Positions 45,009 to 55,929 of a stretch of 64,000 nt of DNA are shown here, piece after piece. The position numbers and the translations under genes were made by a program. This DNA is from Hofstenia miamia (taxonomy: Eukaryota; Xenacoelomorpha; Acoela): NCBI GenBank assembly GCA_004352715.1, contig SCFE01000020.1, forward strand, positions 448,890 to 512,889. Direction: 5' to 3'. The notes beneath the pieces were generated by a model that was not told where the DNA came from, did not search any database, and worked only from the letters and a program-made list of their open reading frames with translations. The stretch's first letter is position 1; each line of letters opens with the position of its first letter.

Positions 45009-45488
45009 CACAAGAACTCAGTATTATGTAGGAAAACCTTTTCTTTGCTGGACCGAAATTACTATATACTTAAAGCCCGAGATGTCTCCGCCTGTTAAAT
45101 TGATGGAACCTTAAAATCCTTTAAATTTTAAGCTTCCTGGTTCATTTGATGCACACTACCGTAATTTTGGGTCAATCGAAACTAGTCTAAAAAAATTTAA
45201 AAAATATAAAATGGTGAACATTTTTGGTTTATTTGCCATACTGCCAAATCTAATTGCTTCTTAAAGCTAATTTTTTTATTTTCAATAGATTTGGCGTTTT
45301 TTAATGTATTCTACAATTGTCATTTTGATTTGGCAGTTGTTTGTGTTGAAAATGAGGTCCACCTTCGACCAATCCCAAAATGTCGGAATATGTACAATTT
45401 TTGTCCGGGTGTGTTCTTTGTAACATTAGAGTAAATTTTTTAGCCATCTCAAGTTTAAATATTTGTAAAAAACTAGCGTAATCGCCCG

Positions 45489-45526
<38 letters not shown>

Positions 45527-46099
45527 ATACATTAATACATGTATATGAATGAATATATCCATATATACTCCAGCTTACTATAGCCTCCTACAACTGATGG
45601 AAAACTTGCGCATTCATGCAGTAAATATACATTACAAATATAATTTTTTGGCTCGAAAATTGTAAATTTATTAGTTATAGTGGTATTTTTAGAAAATCGC
45701 GATAATCCAACTGATGGCCAGGCATTCAAATCATTATAGACATTCTCTCGTTTTCCACCCCATAGCATTTTACCATAACAATATTCAATCTATGAAATTC
45801 GAAATTACATTTAACCAAATTTAACAATCTCTACTATTTTATCTTACCAAAATATAAAATTTCAAACTTATTATATTAATTTATATTATGCCTAAGGTTT
45901 TTCTATTTCCATCCATTTAAAACAATCAATCATAGAGCCCATGAAAATTCTAAATCATCTGCATTTTGAATAAACAAATAACATATTTGTAGCGACATTC
46001 AATTAACAGTTAGTCCCATTTTGAAATAATTTTCACACTAAAAACTCGACAAAAGATCAAAATAAACACAAAGAATTTTTTGTTTTCTTCATTACTAAT
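45009..46099. other. Duplicated non-coding flank downstream of Tc1, unit 2
   Basis: Aligns with 20408-21475. Contains a (TA)n run at 45494-45522. No coding potential. Confidence 0.6.
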
Positions 46100-46245
46100 T
46101 CAGCAAAAACACTAGCAGGTACATATACTTCCAATTATGTTGATAATATCATTGAATGTACTATTTGTAGAAATTTTGTTTCTTTTGTATAATTTTCGCC
46201 TTTTAAACATCAGATGTAAATTTATTCTGAAGAAGTGTAATTATG
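46100..46245. repeat. Right arm of a long inverted repeat (unit 2)
   Basis: Inverted relative of 40965-41100, with CATATACTTCCAATTATG opposite CATAATTGGAAGTACATG. About 5 kb including the Tc1 fragment lies between the arms. The arm is within 46065-46535, which unit 1 lacks. Confidence 0.55.
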
Positions 46246-46539
46246 TAGCATTATATTAATTATTTAGTGTATTAATTTTGCAGAAAACAATAATCTGCAT
46301 GAGCATTAACACGCCACCTTGTGGAATTTGTCAGTTTAATTTTGTGTAGTGAAACATAGTACCATTACAAATAATGCAGTTAGTCTGCCAAAATGCTTTC
46401 AAAATTTATTTAGTCTCTTGTTTTACTCAAATCAGGTTGCTTTTTATTTTAACATTCACACTGTTATTCAATTAGCTTTTGCAACTTAATGCTTGTTTAC
46501 CCTAGAAAATTTCACACATTCAGGCAAAGTTATTTACAG

Positions 46540-47600
46540 AAGACTTAGTAGTACTAATGTTGAATACTATCACCATGTATCATCACTCACCATGGCTTAT
46601 TCAAATTAGGATTACTTGAGTCTATTGAAAAAAGTAAATTTATTACACATTTGTTGTTTTTTATACACAAAACTTCGAGGAAATAAAAATTTGAGAAAAA
46701 TGAAGTTCAGGATTTCAGGAATACCGAGAAAATATGAATATGTGATCACGCACTCACTTGAAATAGCATTTAGGAGGAGATCTTAACGAGATCTTCTAGT
46801 GGTAATCCTAAATTACATACTTCCAAAAATATTACATCCACACCTCAGAACATTCAATTTTTATAATCATATGTTGTTCTTTAGAAATGATTATTTTTTT
46901 AGTACCGAAGCAGATCTTGTGTAATAAATTTATGAATAGGCTATAACAAAGAAGAAATCCCATGATACAGTTTGAAAACACAATAGTCAGAGGATATTTT
47001 TGTAGATATGGAAAAGCTAAGTGAGAGTTATAATTTCATATTAATTCAGTCTTTAATTGTTAAATTACAAAAGTAAAATACGATTTGAATATTCACGATT
47101 CTACTTGTTGAGTGATTTTGTGTTTGTAGCCATTTCTGAAACAAACAGCTGTAAAATTGTTTAGGAAAGCTGCAACACATTGGTTACAACTATCTCCTTT
47201 TTAGACATTCCAAAAATTCTACAAAAAATGGTGAACCTAAATTTTGCGACAGTGAATTAAATATAAACCTCAGTAATGTACATTGCAAAATATCAATGAC
47301 TCCTGGTATGCTGTGGAGTATATTGACAAATATTCCAAAATACAATACATTCGAAAATTTTACGAAGACAACAATCCACAATTTTTGGAGTTTGAAAATT
47401 GATAATTGTATTGAATTGTATTAAAATCTTTGTTTAATAATAAAATAAATTGAAAATTGATTTTTATGTAGGACCGTTAAGACTATATATTTTCATGATC
47501 TTCAAAAATGCAGTTTTTTTATATTTTTGTCGAAACAAATCTACTAAATTTTCCAAAAAATATTAATTAGGAACTTAGTTGAGAAAGAACAGCGTCATAA
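46540..47600. other. Unit 2-specific interval without recognised gene
   Basis: After TTAGTAGTACTAATG the two units diverge completely. AT-rich, with several A/T runs and no frame that looks coding. Sequence just upstream of 47640 may hold the promoter of the next gene. Confidence 0.4.
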
Positions 47601-47631
47601 CTTAGGCTTAAACTGGTCTTGGACAGTGCTA

Positions 47632-47645
47632 GTCTACTTATATTT
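47632..47645 (+). promoter_or_regulatory. TATA-like element upstream of the secreted-protein ORF
   Basis: CTACTTATATTTAACC lies about 130 bp before the likely start codon. In AT-rich DNA this is weak evidence. Confidence 0.2.
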
Positions 47646-47772
47646 AACCAGGCACAAAACATGAAGCCATGTCTAACAGAAGGAGATCATCATTTAAGAT
47701 TGAAAACGAAGTAATGATTCTTAGTTTTTAAAATCATGTTTGTGTAAATCTAAAAAAATATTTATGCTTAGG

Positions 47773-48222
47773 ATGTCAAAGTTCTTTGCAATTTTCATTT
47801 TTATTCTACTGATGGCTTCTCCAATTACATGTGAAGAACCACTTTTTCTGCGGAATCTGTATTCGTCTCCGAATGTAGTGAAATACTTGTTTTATTGCCA
47901 GAATACCCAAGAATCTAAGGTTAGCAATGGTGTTGTAACTGCAAATTTGCACCCGGGTGCAATGGGTGAATACGCAATTGCTGAATTGCTTAATACAATA
48001 ATGTTCTATCACGATAAGAAATATTACGACGATGGAATAAATGCCTTTTGGTCGGCTATTATCCATATCGCTCGTCTATATCCAGAATCAGCATTTCATG
48101 AATATGCAAAGTCACTTAGTCCGGGAGTACAAACGATAAAACGTGTTGTCCCTGAAACTTGGAATGCTAATCGAGCATGGCTTTGGAAAAGTGAAAAGGA
48201 AGTAAAAATACTTGTAGTTTAA
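47773..48222 (+). CDS. Putative small secreted protein, 149 aa, family unknown
   Basis: An intact frame starts at ATG 47773 (an in-frame ATG at 47764 is also possible) and ends TAA at 48220-48222. The N-terminus MSKFFAIFIFILLMASPITC is a textbook signal peptide: Lys, about 14 hydrophobic residues, then a small-residue cleavage zone before EEPLFL. The mature part is about 127 residues, mostly predicted helical by eye, with a single Cys (YLFYCQNTQE), so it is not a disulfide-rich peptide. Segments include HPGAMGEYAIAELLNTIMFY and WSAIIHIARLYPES, and the chain ends KSEKEVKILVV. Codon use is more balanced than in the flanking DNA. AATAAA occurs at 48426-48431. There is no counterpart in unit 1. 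No family was recognised. Confidence 0.6.
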   Translation: MSKFFAIFIFILLMASPITCEEPLFLRNLYSSPNVVKYLFYCQNTQESKVSNGVVTANLHPGAMGEYAIAELLNTIMFYHDKKYYDDGINAFWSAIIHIARLYPESAFHEYAKSLSPGVQTIKRVVPETWNANRAWLWKSEKEVKILVV

Positions 48223-48492
48223 GGAACTACGGAACTACTCTACTTGTATATATTGTAATTTATATATTATATCTTCAATGTAAATATACTGAATAGAATA
48301 CCTAAATACTTTTTCCTCTACAAGTTCTTATTGTGACATTGGTGTAGTACGCACAAATTAACAAATTTTGTTTGAAATACAACAGCTTACATTTAGTTCT
48401 GAAATTTGAAAGAAATTATTTTTAAAATAAATTTAAAATGTGAAGGATAGGTCTATTGTATTAAAAAAACTTCCAAACTTCCACAACTAACA

Positions 48493-48732
48493 GTGAAATG
48501 CTTTGACGCTGTTACATGTCATACACTAATTGATTCAAATTTTTATCAACTTAATAACCCAAAGGACGTAATGGTAAGCTGGTGCAAGGACAACCCTGTG
48601 ATTCTCAACTTCTCTAAATCCAATCAAATGGTCATTGGTAAGCATGCAAAAATCCACTCTTTAAAGAACTCAATAAAATCGTTTGTAAAAATCTTGGTAC
48701 TTACAATCACTTCTCAAATTGTAAGCCATTAA
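48493..48732 (+). pseudogene. Non-LTR retrotransposon reverse-transcriptase fragment
   Basis: The frame contains VSWCKDNPVILNFSKSNQM followed by VIGKH. This resembles the WCxxNxLxLNxSKTKxMxFG segment located after the YADD box in jockey/CR1/RTE-like LINE RTs. Both the palm motif upstream and the rest of the element are missing. The 80-codon frame is short and likely a 5'-truncated relic. Confidence 0.55.
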
Positions 48733-48734
48733 TG

Positions 48735-50800
48735 GGCCGATAGAGAGGTATGGTAGTTACTTTTATGACAGATGACTGCTGGTGAATTTGTGGACCGGTG
48801 ATTTATATCCTACAATTATGTCACTCAAAATACTGCGGTATCGGTATGATTGAAAACCAATAGCATATTTCGCATTATAAATATATATATATATATATAT
48901 ACATATATAATATGATAAAAATTATAAGGGCTCATATTTACTATATAAAATAACTAAGAAGAACAATAGATGTCTTGAATGCGAAGTAATTACTAAAGCT
49001 GTTATCCTTTTACAGCAAACTATAAATTTAGACCTTATGAATTTTTTATTTCAAAATTTGAAATTAGTTGGCTTTAAATTGCTTTAAGCATATATAATAA
49101 ATCATAAATTTGAAAACAAAACTAAAGAAAACAGTTTTTGAAGTGTGGTATACTTAAAGCTAATTTTATTGAATGTTAGTCGTTAGATATAGACAAGTGC
49201 AACCCTAAAAAAATTTTTATAGGACCACTTTATTATTCAACATTTTTAAATAAATTTATGTTATACATAGCAATGTGATGAAGCTTTCGACCATAAAATG
49301 ATTGTGTGTGGGCGCAAATGTATAGCTAATTTTTTAAGAAAAATCTATAAATAGCTTGTTTTTATGAAGGTATTTATGACAACACCTTGTGCTCTAATCA
49401 GCCATATAATTGTAGACTTAATAGATTATAAACCTTTTTTAAGAAATTTCTTAAGTTTTACCAACATTTTTCGAATTCGGACAGAAATATTCCAAGTTTT
49501 TATTCTACAAGAATTGACTCGCAAGTTTGCAATAAATAAATATATATATATATCTATATATATATATAATTCAATTTTTCGGCATCAGTATTTTTCGTCA
49601 CTGTCAAAATACCTCGGTATCGCATTCGCAAGCTATTTTGTTTTTGATTGCAGAGCATTACCTAATATGTAAAAAAACAACAATTTTTTATTGATAAATA
49701 GTTAAAAAAACAACTTAAACAAACACAAGCCAAATAAGAGCAAAGTATATCCTTGAGATCCTATCAAGCCAATTCAATACTAAATGTTAGCTAAAATTTG
49801 AAAAATGCTTCACTTATAGATGATAAAGATAATCATACAAATATGCAAAAATTAGCAAAAGTTTTAAATTTTAGAATTAATTGCAATTTTTGATTACTGA
49901 TTTCTTAAATCCTGAAAAAATCTTTTCGCTCAATCTTAACTTTTTTATATAATTTTAAGGTGCCCAAATACACATGAATAAATTATTTAAAAATTCACTT
50001 TATGTTAAAATTTTATACACACTAAAAATTTCACGAAAGCATTTCGTAATTCTTTTCTTATATTAAAATGACCTAGAAATCAAGATAATGAAGTGAGCTT
50101 TCCTCATCGATTATTGACGCCTAAGTTTGGCACTGATGCCACCCAGTGGTACATCAATAGGCCAGTTTTCACAAATACAATATGTTCGCTCCAGCAGCCT
50201 ACTGATGGTGGCCAATATTATATTATAATATTTAATTCATAGTTTGGTATAATTTCATTACGAAAGAAACCCTTAAGTATCGAAAATTGATTTCTTAATA
50301 ACTTTTGAACAACCGCACCGATTTCTATAATCCTTATTTTATATGAATCCGTGAATCTTGCAGCTTATAAAAAATATTGTTTGCTTGACTTTGTAATGTG
50401 ATCTTTTCATTGGAGCTCTATAAAGCTGGAAGCATTGGATTTTGGCGAGAATTTTTCTAAATCGTGGATTTAGGTGATCACATCAAAATCAATAGGGTGT
50501 CGTCACAAATTTCCTGTACTAATTAATAAGATACTGTGTTAAATATAAATCTGAGATCAGTCTTCGTCATAGGAATCCACATAGTAGTCTACATATAGTA
50601 GTATAATATATAATAATTTTGGATGAATACATTGTTTTGTATCGAAGAGTTTCATTTCAATAATATCATGATGAACTACTATCTCATGTTTTCTCTTGCA
50701 AATGAATACTTGAATTTCTAGATATTAGTACTGCAAATAATAAGAATTTGTGAATTTCTATTAAATGTTTTACCTATACATTCTCTGCTAGTCGGAATAA
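48735..50800. other. Unit 2-specific interval without recognised gene
   Basis: AT-rich, with (TA)n at about 48881-48907 and 49538-49567. One 102-codon plus frame at 49364-49672 spans the second microsatellite and has no recognisable content. A GC-richer patch near 50115-50215 is non-coding in all frames examined. Confidence 0.4.
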
Positions 50801-50819
50801 ATTGATGAGTTTTAAAAAA

Positions 50820-52140
50820 ATTCGACATACGTTCTTTTTAAAATTTCTGTCTTAGTCAGATTTTCTTTTACGATTATTCCTTATTAGTTGTTGAAAAAAA
50901 ACATGCCTAAGACGAATTTTTAACGTTGGTTTGCAAAACAAAATATCTCAAAAAACACTGATTTTCCTAACTAGGGTAAGGTTGGAAGTTTGTATCCTAA
51001 AGATTGAACACCTTAAAGCAAACCATTGAAATCCTTATACAGTGCGAATAATCAGAATAACTGGTATANNNNNNNNNNNNNNNNNNNNAGACGAATTTTT
51101 AACGTTGGTTTGCAAAACAAAATATCTCAAAAAACACTGATTTTCCTAACTAGGGTAAGGTTGGAAGTTTGTATCCTAAAGATTGAACACCTTAAAGCAA
51201 ACCATTGAAATCCTTATACAGTGCGAATAATCAGAATAACTGGTATACTAGATTGACTTATCAACTACTGGAGAGTAGCTAATTTCATTTGTTATGAAAA
51301 TTTAATTTGATCAGAAGTAATTATATATCATTATAATTCATATTTGTTTGCTAGTTGAAAGACGTATCCAGTAATGCTATTAATGGACCATTGGCCTACC
51401 ACTAATAGACTATAGAACTGATAAATAATTATTTTTGAAATTGAAATCAAACTTTAATGTAATGTATATATTTTATATAATATCAAATTATATATAATAT
51501 CAAAATTAAAAAGTCTCATTCAGCCCAAAAATAACATGGAATAAAACTCTTGAAAAGTGTATTGAATATATAAATATTGAATTATCCATTTCATCAGAAA
51601 ATTGGTTAACTGTATATTTAATTTAAATGAAAAGCTGAAAACTTTTTAGACATTATTTATCTGAACAGATTTGGAAATTAAAAGGAAATGATGGTTAAAT
51701 CCAGTACAAAATTCAAATTAGATAATGCTGATTCCAATAAACCTTAGGTATATAACTGACATGTGCAATGCATTGAGTCGTGAAAAGAACAAAGCCTATA
51801 AACACTTTATAAACCAGATAAAAGTTTGCCGCATGTAAAAAGCTTAGAAATGATTCAAATATTTAACATGCGCGTCTAATACATGAAATCACAAATTGCC
51901 AAAATTATCAACTAATGAAAGCTATCAGGAAATGAAAGCCATCAGGAAATGAAAAGGATCGAGGAATAACAAAATGGTCAACCTGGCGGTGGTTGCATAA
52001 AACTCTGACTAATTGTCCCCTTAGTTATACATCCATCACTTAGAAACGTAGCAGAAATTTGCCCTGAATTTATATGATTTATACTAGCAATATTATTTAA
52101 CAACTGATGCAGATGATGTCTGCCATTTTTATAGAAGTTT
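50820..52140. other. 3' block of duplication unit 2
   Basis: Aligns with 25700-26905. Non-coding. Contains a 20-N gap (51069-51088) flanked by identical sequence (see next entry). Homology stops after TCTGCCATTTTTATAGAAG at about 52140. Confidence 0.6.
50910..51247. other. Gap flanked by identical 159-bp sequence (contig overlap)
   Basis: 50910-51068 and 51089-51247 read the same and flank 20 Ns. Unit 1 has the sequence once, so the duplication is an assembly artefact. Confidence 0.9.
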
Positions 52141-52499
52141 AAACAAATCTAAATATATATATATATATTAACATAGGCAATTGTCTTCATGAACGCCATA
52201 CGAATTTCCTCAATCCAGCTTTTGCTGTCATTGGTTATTCAATATCACATGGTTGACGTCAGAGGAGCAGAAAGTAGACATACTATACATGTGTTTATTT
52301 ATTCAAGTTTAACATTATCATGTTTGTCAATATTGCCTTTAAATTTACTAGTGCCACTTTAAAAGAGGTTTTGACCAAGTTATTTAAAATACACTTTAGT
52401 TTTCTTTTGTAAAAACTGTTTGCTCACTATTTGCCTTAACTTACTACGTTAATTCTGATAGCTAAACTCGGCAATGAGGTAATATACTTAGGCTGCGTC

Positions 52500-53160
52500 T
52501 TCGGCAGTGTACATTCACCAGCCCTGGGTTTCACTATCAATGTTACTTATTTCCCAATTTTACTCAACTACAAATGCACTGCATCTCTCAAATTAGAGAT
52601 GATACCACACCTCAACAGGCTTCAAACCAAGAATAGTAAATTGAAAATCAATATAACCAAAAACATTGATATAAAACTACCAAAAAAACTTCAATACTTC
52701 ACAGGAAAAGTAACAGGTACCTTTTAAACTTTTGCAGAGTGGCTGATATTTTTGAGATATGTATTGCACAACAAAATGGCACAAAAGAAAGTTAATGTGT
52801 CCATCTACATCTGTAACTTAAAGACCAAGCTCTCGGCATATATATGAGTCTCAATGCTGCAGACAACTCCAATTGCAATTTACTCATTTAAGCTTTAAAT
52901 AAGCATTTTGACAGTGAAAATACTTGCAAACAATATCACATGCTCACTTATAATACCAAAATGAAAGATGAGGAAATTACCAATTTCATCTGAAAAGTTA
53001 GTTTTCTCGTAAAATTATTAGTCAAAGAATGCAGATATTACAAACCAGATTTATACTCATTTATTCATGATGGCATGTCACCCATATTCAAAAGATACTT
53101 TGAGAATAGGTGTGATATTGATGCTCCAGTTTAATCAGTAAATGTTTCAATATTTAACTC
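52500..53160 (+). pseudogene. Gag relic of a second, plus-strand gypsy-like element
   Basis: Plus-strand pieces read KLPKKLQYFTGKVTGTF, a stop, TFAEWLIFLRYVLHNK, then KMKDEEITNFI and LYSFIHDGMSPIFKRYFENR. The spacing of LxxFxGK..FxxWLxxLRxVL and FIxGMxPxIxxxF fits a Ty3/gypsy Gag capsid. Several stops are present. The element is unrelated in detail to the minus-strand gypsy units. Confidence 0.5.
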
Positions 53161-53449
53161 AGTTTGAGAACAATATCTAAACCACTCTTTACTAGCAGTC
53201 AGAAAACTAACAATACTAAAATCAAATCTGCTTTACAGATTATGCTGTGACATTGGTATGAAATTAGCTAACCATTCTACTATCCTAGAGTTGACAGTTT
53301 TAAGCTGATGCATGGACTTACCAATGCTAAAAAATAATTAACTCCTCCCACTGTTATACCCTATCCTAAAATAATTTAAAAGTGGCCACTCTCAGTTGAC
53401 CAGATACAGAAAACCTCTAAGAAAAGTCGCATAAAAGTAGAGTACTAAT

Positions 53450-53910
53450 TGATTAAGAATAAAGAAGCCCTAACTTTTAGGTGCAAGTAGTGAACCTAGT
53501 GCTTAGTAAAAATACTCTAGATTCAGTGTGTTGCTCATTCTGTGCAATTTAGGTGAAAGCATTAATAACCATTTTAATAACCAATGACAAGCAGTACAAC
53601 AGCCCTAGTCATACACCTAACCTAAGTTTAAGGAAAACAGGCCAGTCAAGTTGTAACACGTCTGGGTGCCCTTTAACTACACAGTTGGAAAGTTAGAAAC
53701 GAATTTACTGAGAATAAACTGAAAATAAATAAATGAAATTTCACAGATATTTATACAATGAAAACCAGTAATTGTAAACAAAACATACCACATGAAAATA
53801 TGAATAAATAGCTGACAGGTACAAATCAATTGTCTGCTAGAGTTTACTCCACTGTTAAATTAGCAGAAATTCAAACCAAAAATATAGCACCATTGTCAAT
53901 ATGTCAAAAT
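53450..53910 (-). repeat. Degraded LTR-like segment between gag and protease
   Basis: CCTAGTCATACACCTAACCT and GACAGGTACAAATCAATTG resemble inverted parts of the A/B LTRs (compare 11195-11225 and 11400-11420). Boundaries are not visible. Confidence 0.3.
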
Positions 53911-54239
53911 TATAATTGAAATAAATTATAAATAATAATATTGAAATTGAAATAAATGAAAAATAAAGAACGAAAGTCTTTATGCCACAATAGCTATTGG
54001 CGAATAAGATATGATATAAGAAGTGTGGTCAATAAGGACACACAAACAAGCATTTTCAAGTGTTCACTTAAACAATGGATAAAAACTGATTTTACAGTGC
54101 AGAAGATGCAGAAACAATACTGAAAGACACTGAAGAAGATTTAAACTAACAAGGCACCATCCTCAAACAGCAACTTCTTTTTTGTTGCTGATCTTACAGA
54201 AAGAAATCTTATATCCATTACAATTAACATTGTTAACTC

Positions 54240-54588
54240 AAAAAATACAGTAGATACAGTAGCCTCAATAACTATCATGTCCGATACTAGTGCTAATGAA
54301 ATAGGATGCACATGAAATAATATGGAGATCTATTATTCAGGTCTTTTCAATGTTTCAGGTGACTACATTAACTCTAAACGAGTAATTAAAGGTATACCTA
54401 TCTCAATACAACAAATACAATTAATTCAAGATTTCCACATTATGAACACACACTACAATATTATCCCATACAAGATAATTATCAGAAAGGACTTTTTGTC
54501 TAGAAACAAATGCTTGATTAGTTTTGGAAATAAAACATTAACTGCAAAAAAAGGAAAACATCTGCTCCTCCCTGCAAACTCTACCTAG
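54240..54588 (+). pseudogene. Aspartic protease relic of the plus-strand gypsy-like element
   Basis: The plus frame has TIMSDTSANEIGC, an altered D(T/S)GA active site (DTSA), followed by a TGA. Then 54322-54588 continues with VIKGIPISIQQIQLIQDF and IIPYKIIIRKDFLSRNKCLI. The (I/V)xPxxIIxGxDFLxxxxxxI pattern is the flap-to-C-terminal part of retroelement proteases; the usual G of IIGKDFL is Arg. Downstream RT was not found. Confidence 0.5.
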
Positions 54589-54999
54589 TACATCATCCAA
54601 ATTCAACTTAATTGAAAATCTTACCATTGAACTTCATCACTAGTTATTAATTAACATCAAATCTAAAGAGAAAAACCTCAACCGTGAATAAATTTTCCAA
54701 AACCAATATGGAACTAACTTGAAAAAGATTATGCAACTCAATAACATCTTTACAGTTTGAGATGGTTTATGCATTACTGCAATTCTTAATAAAAGTGAAA
54801 TATTCAATACCATCAAACCAAATCAACTGACAATAACTGAAATACCATTAGATTAATTTGTAACTGAGCAAAACAACTGAAATACTCTAGTGAAAACTCA
54901 CCTATCAATACTACTAACATTAAAATACTGCTGGTATCAAAGCAAACTCAATCATACCTTAATGCTAATAAATGCAAGACACCAAAATACCTTAGCAAA

Positions 55000-55377
55000 A
55001 TGTCTCTTATTGAAGGCAAGCTCATTCAGCCTTACTTTATTGCCCCTCATCATAGTGCTAATAACCTCTCTAGGGAAATACAGGATAAAATCTCAAATTT
55101 ACTCAGCACTAATAAAAATCAGATCTGCTATTCTACACCAATAGATGCAGAAACGCGCCTGAAGTGCAGCACAACCATATTCTATGCTGAATGGATGTAT
55201 CCTAACGTGACATGGGAACACTTACAAAGTACAACTTGCACAACTTTTGAACACTACATTGTTTTTAAAAACATTTACAAACTCATGAATAACAAAAAAA
55301 GCCTGCCTAAAATCTCATCAACTATCATTGATTGGAGTCACTTGCTAATTATTTATTTCCTCAAGAGAAGGATATAA
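55000..55377 (+). CDS. Unidentified 125-codon open frame
   Basis: An open frame from an ATG at 55000 to a TAA at 55375-55377 (SLIEGKLIQPYFIAPHHSAN, CYSTPIDAETRLKCSTTIF). Three Cys and no signal peptide. It lies about 400 bp after the protease relic in the same strand, where RT would be expected, yet contains no RT motif. It may be a diverged retroelement ORF or chance. Confidence 0.25.
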   Translation: MSLIEGKLIQPYFIAPHHSANNLSREIQDKISNLLSTNKNQICYSTPIDAETRLKCSTTIFYAEWMYPNVTWEHLQSTTCTTFEHYIVFKNIYKLMNNKKSLPKISSTIIDWSHLLIIYFLKRRI

Positions 55378-55399
55378 TGAATGAAGAAATGGTTAGCCG

Positions 55400-55870
55400 A
55401 ATTAACCTAATCTTGGTTCAAGCACAAACAATTATTTCCACCTGCTCTTTCATGTATATCAAAAAATGGAAATCTAATATTAATCAATATATTGGTTAAC
55501 AATTGTGTATATTGTCAATTCCATGAATATTTCACTCAGTGCTGGCAATTAAATCTTTGTTGAAATACGTTTGTTGGTTCTTGGAGTAAAGGAGAATCCT
55601 CGGTGGCTTTCAATTTTTGATAAATTTCATTAGACCTCCTTTTTATTTTGCTGAATTATTCAATGAATTTTATCATCATTTCAGCAATAATAAGTTGTTG
55701 TGATAGTTGTATATTACATCTCAAATTTTTAGTAATTTATTACGGTAGAATTTCAAAATTTTTAAGTACCTGTTTGGGAAATCACTGGAAATGTTTGCTA
55801 TCATAAATATTTTGTGCATCTGTTATATATGTAGACATTAAACTAAACAATTATTTTACAAAACTTTCTT
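55400..55870. other. AT-rich interval without recognised gene
   Basis: No open frame or repeat structure stood out between the gypsy-like relic and the mariner terminus. Confidence 0.4.
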
Positions 55871-55929
55871 GAGTGTCTGTTTAAAATGTATCCGACCTTC
55901 TGTCATAAACACATAATATTATTGATTTC

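Noticed and set aside
49364-49672. 102-codon plus frame
   Set aside because: Runs through a TA microsatellite, with no recognisable domain or codon bias.
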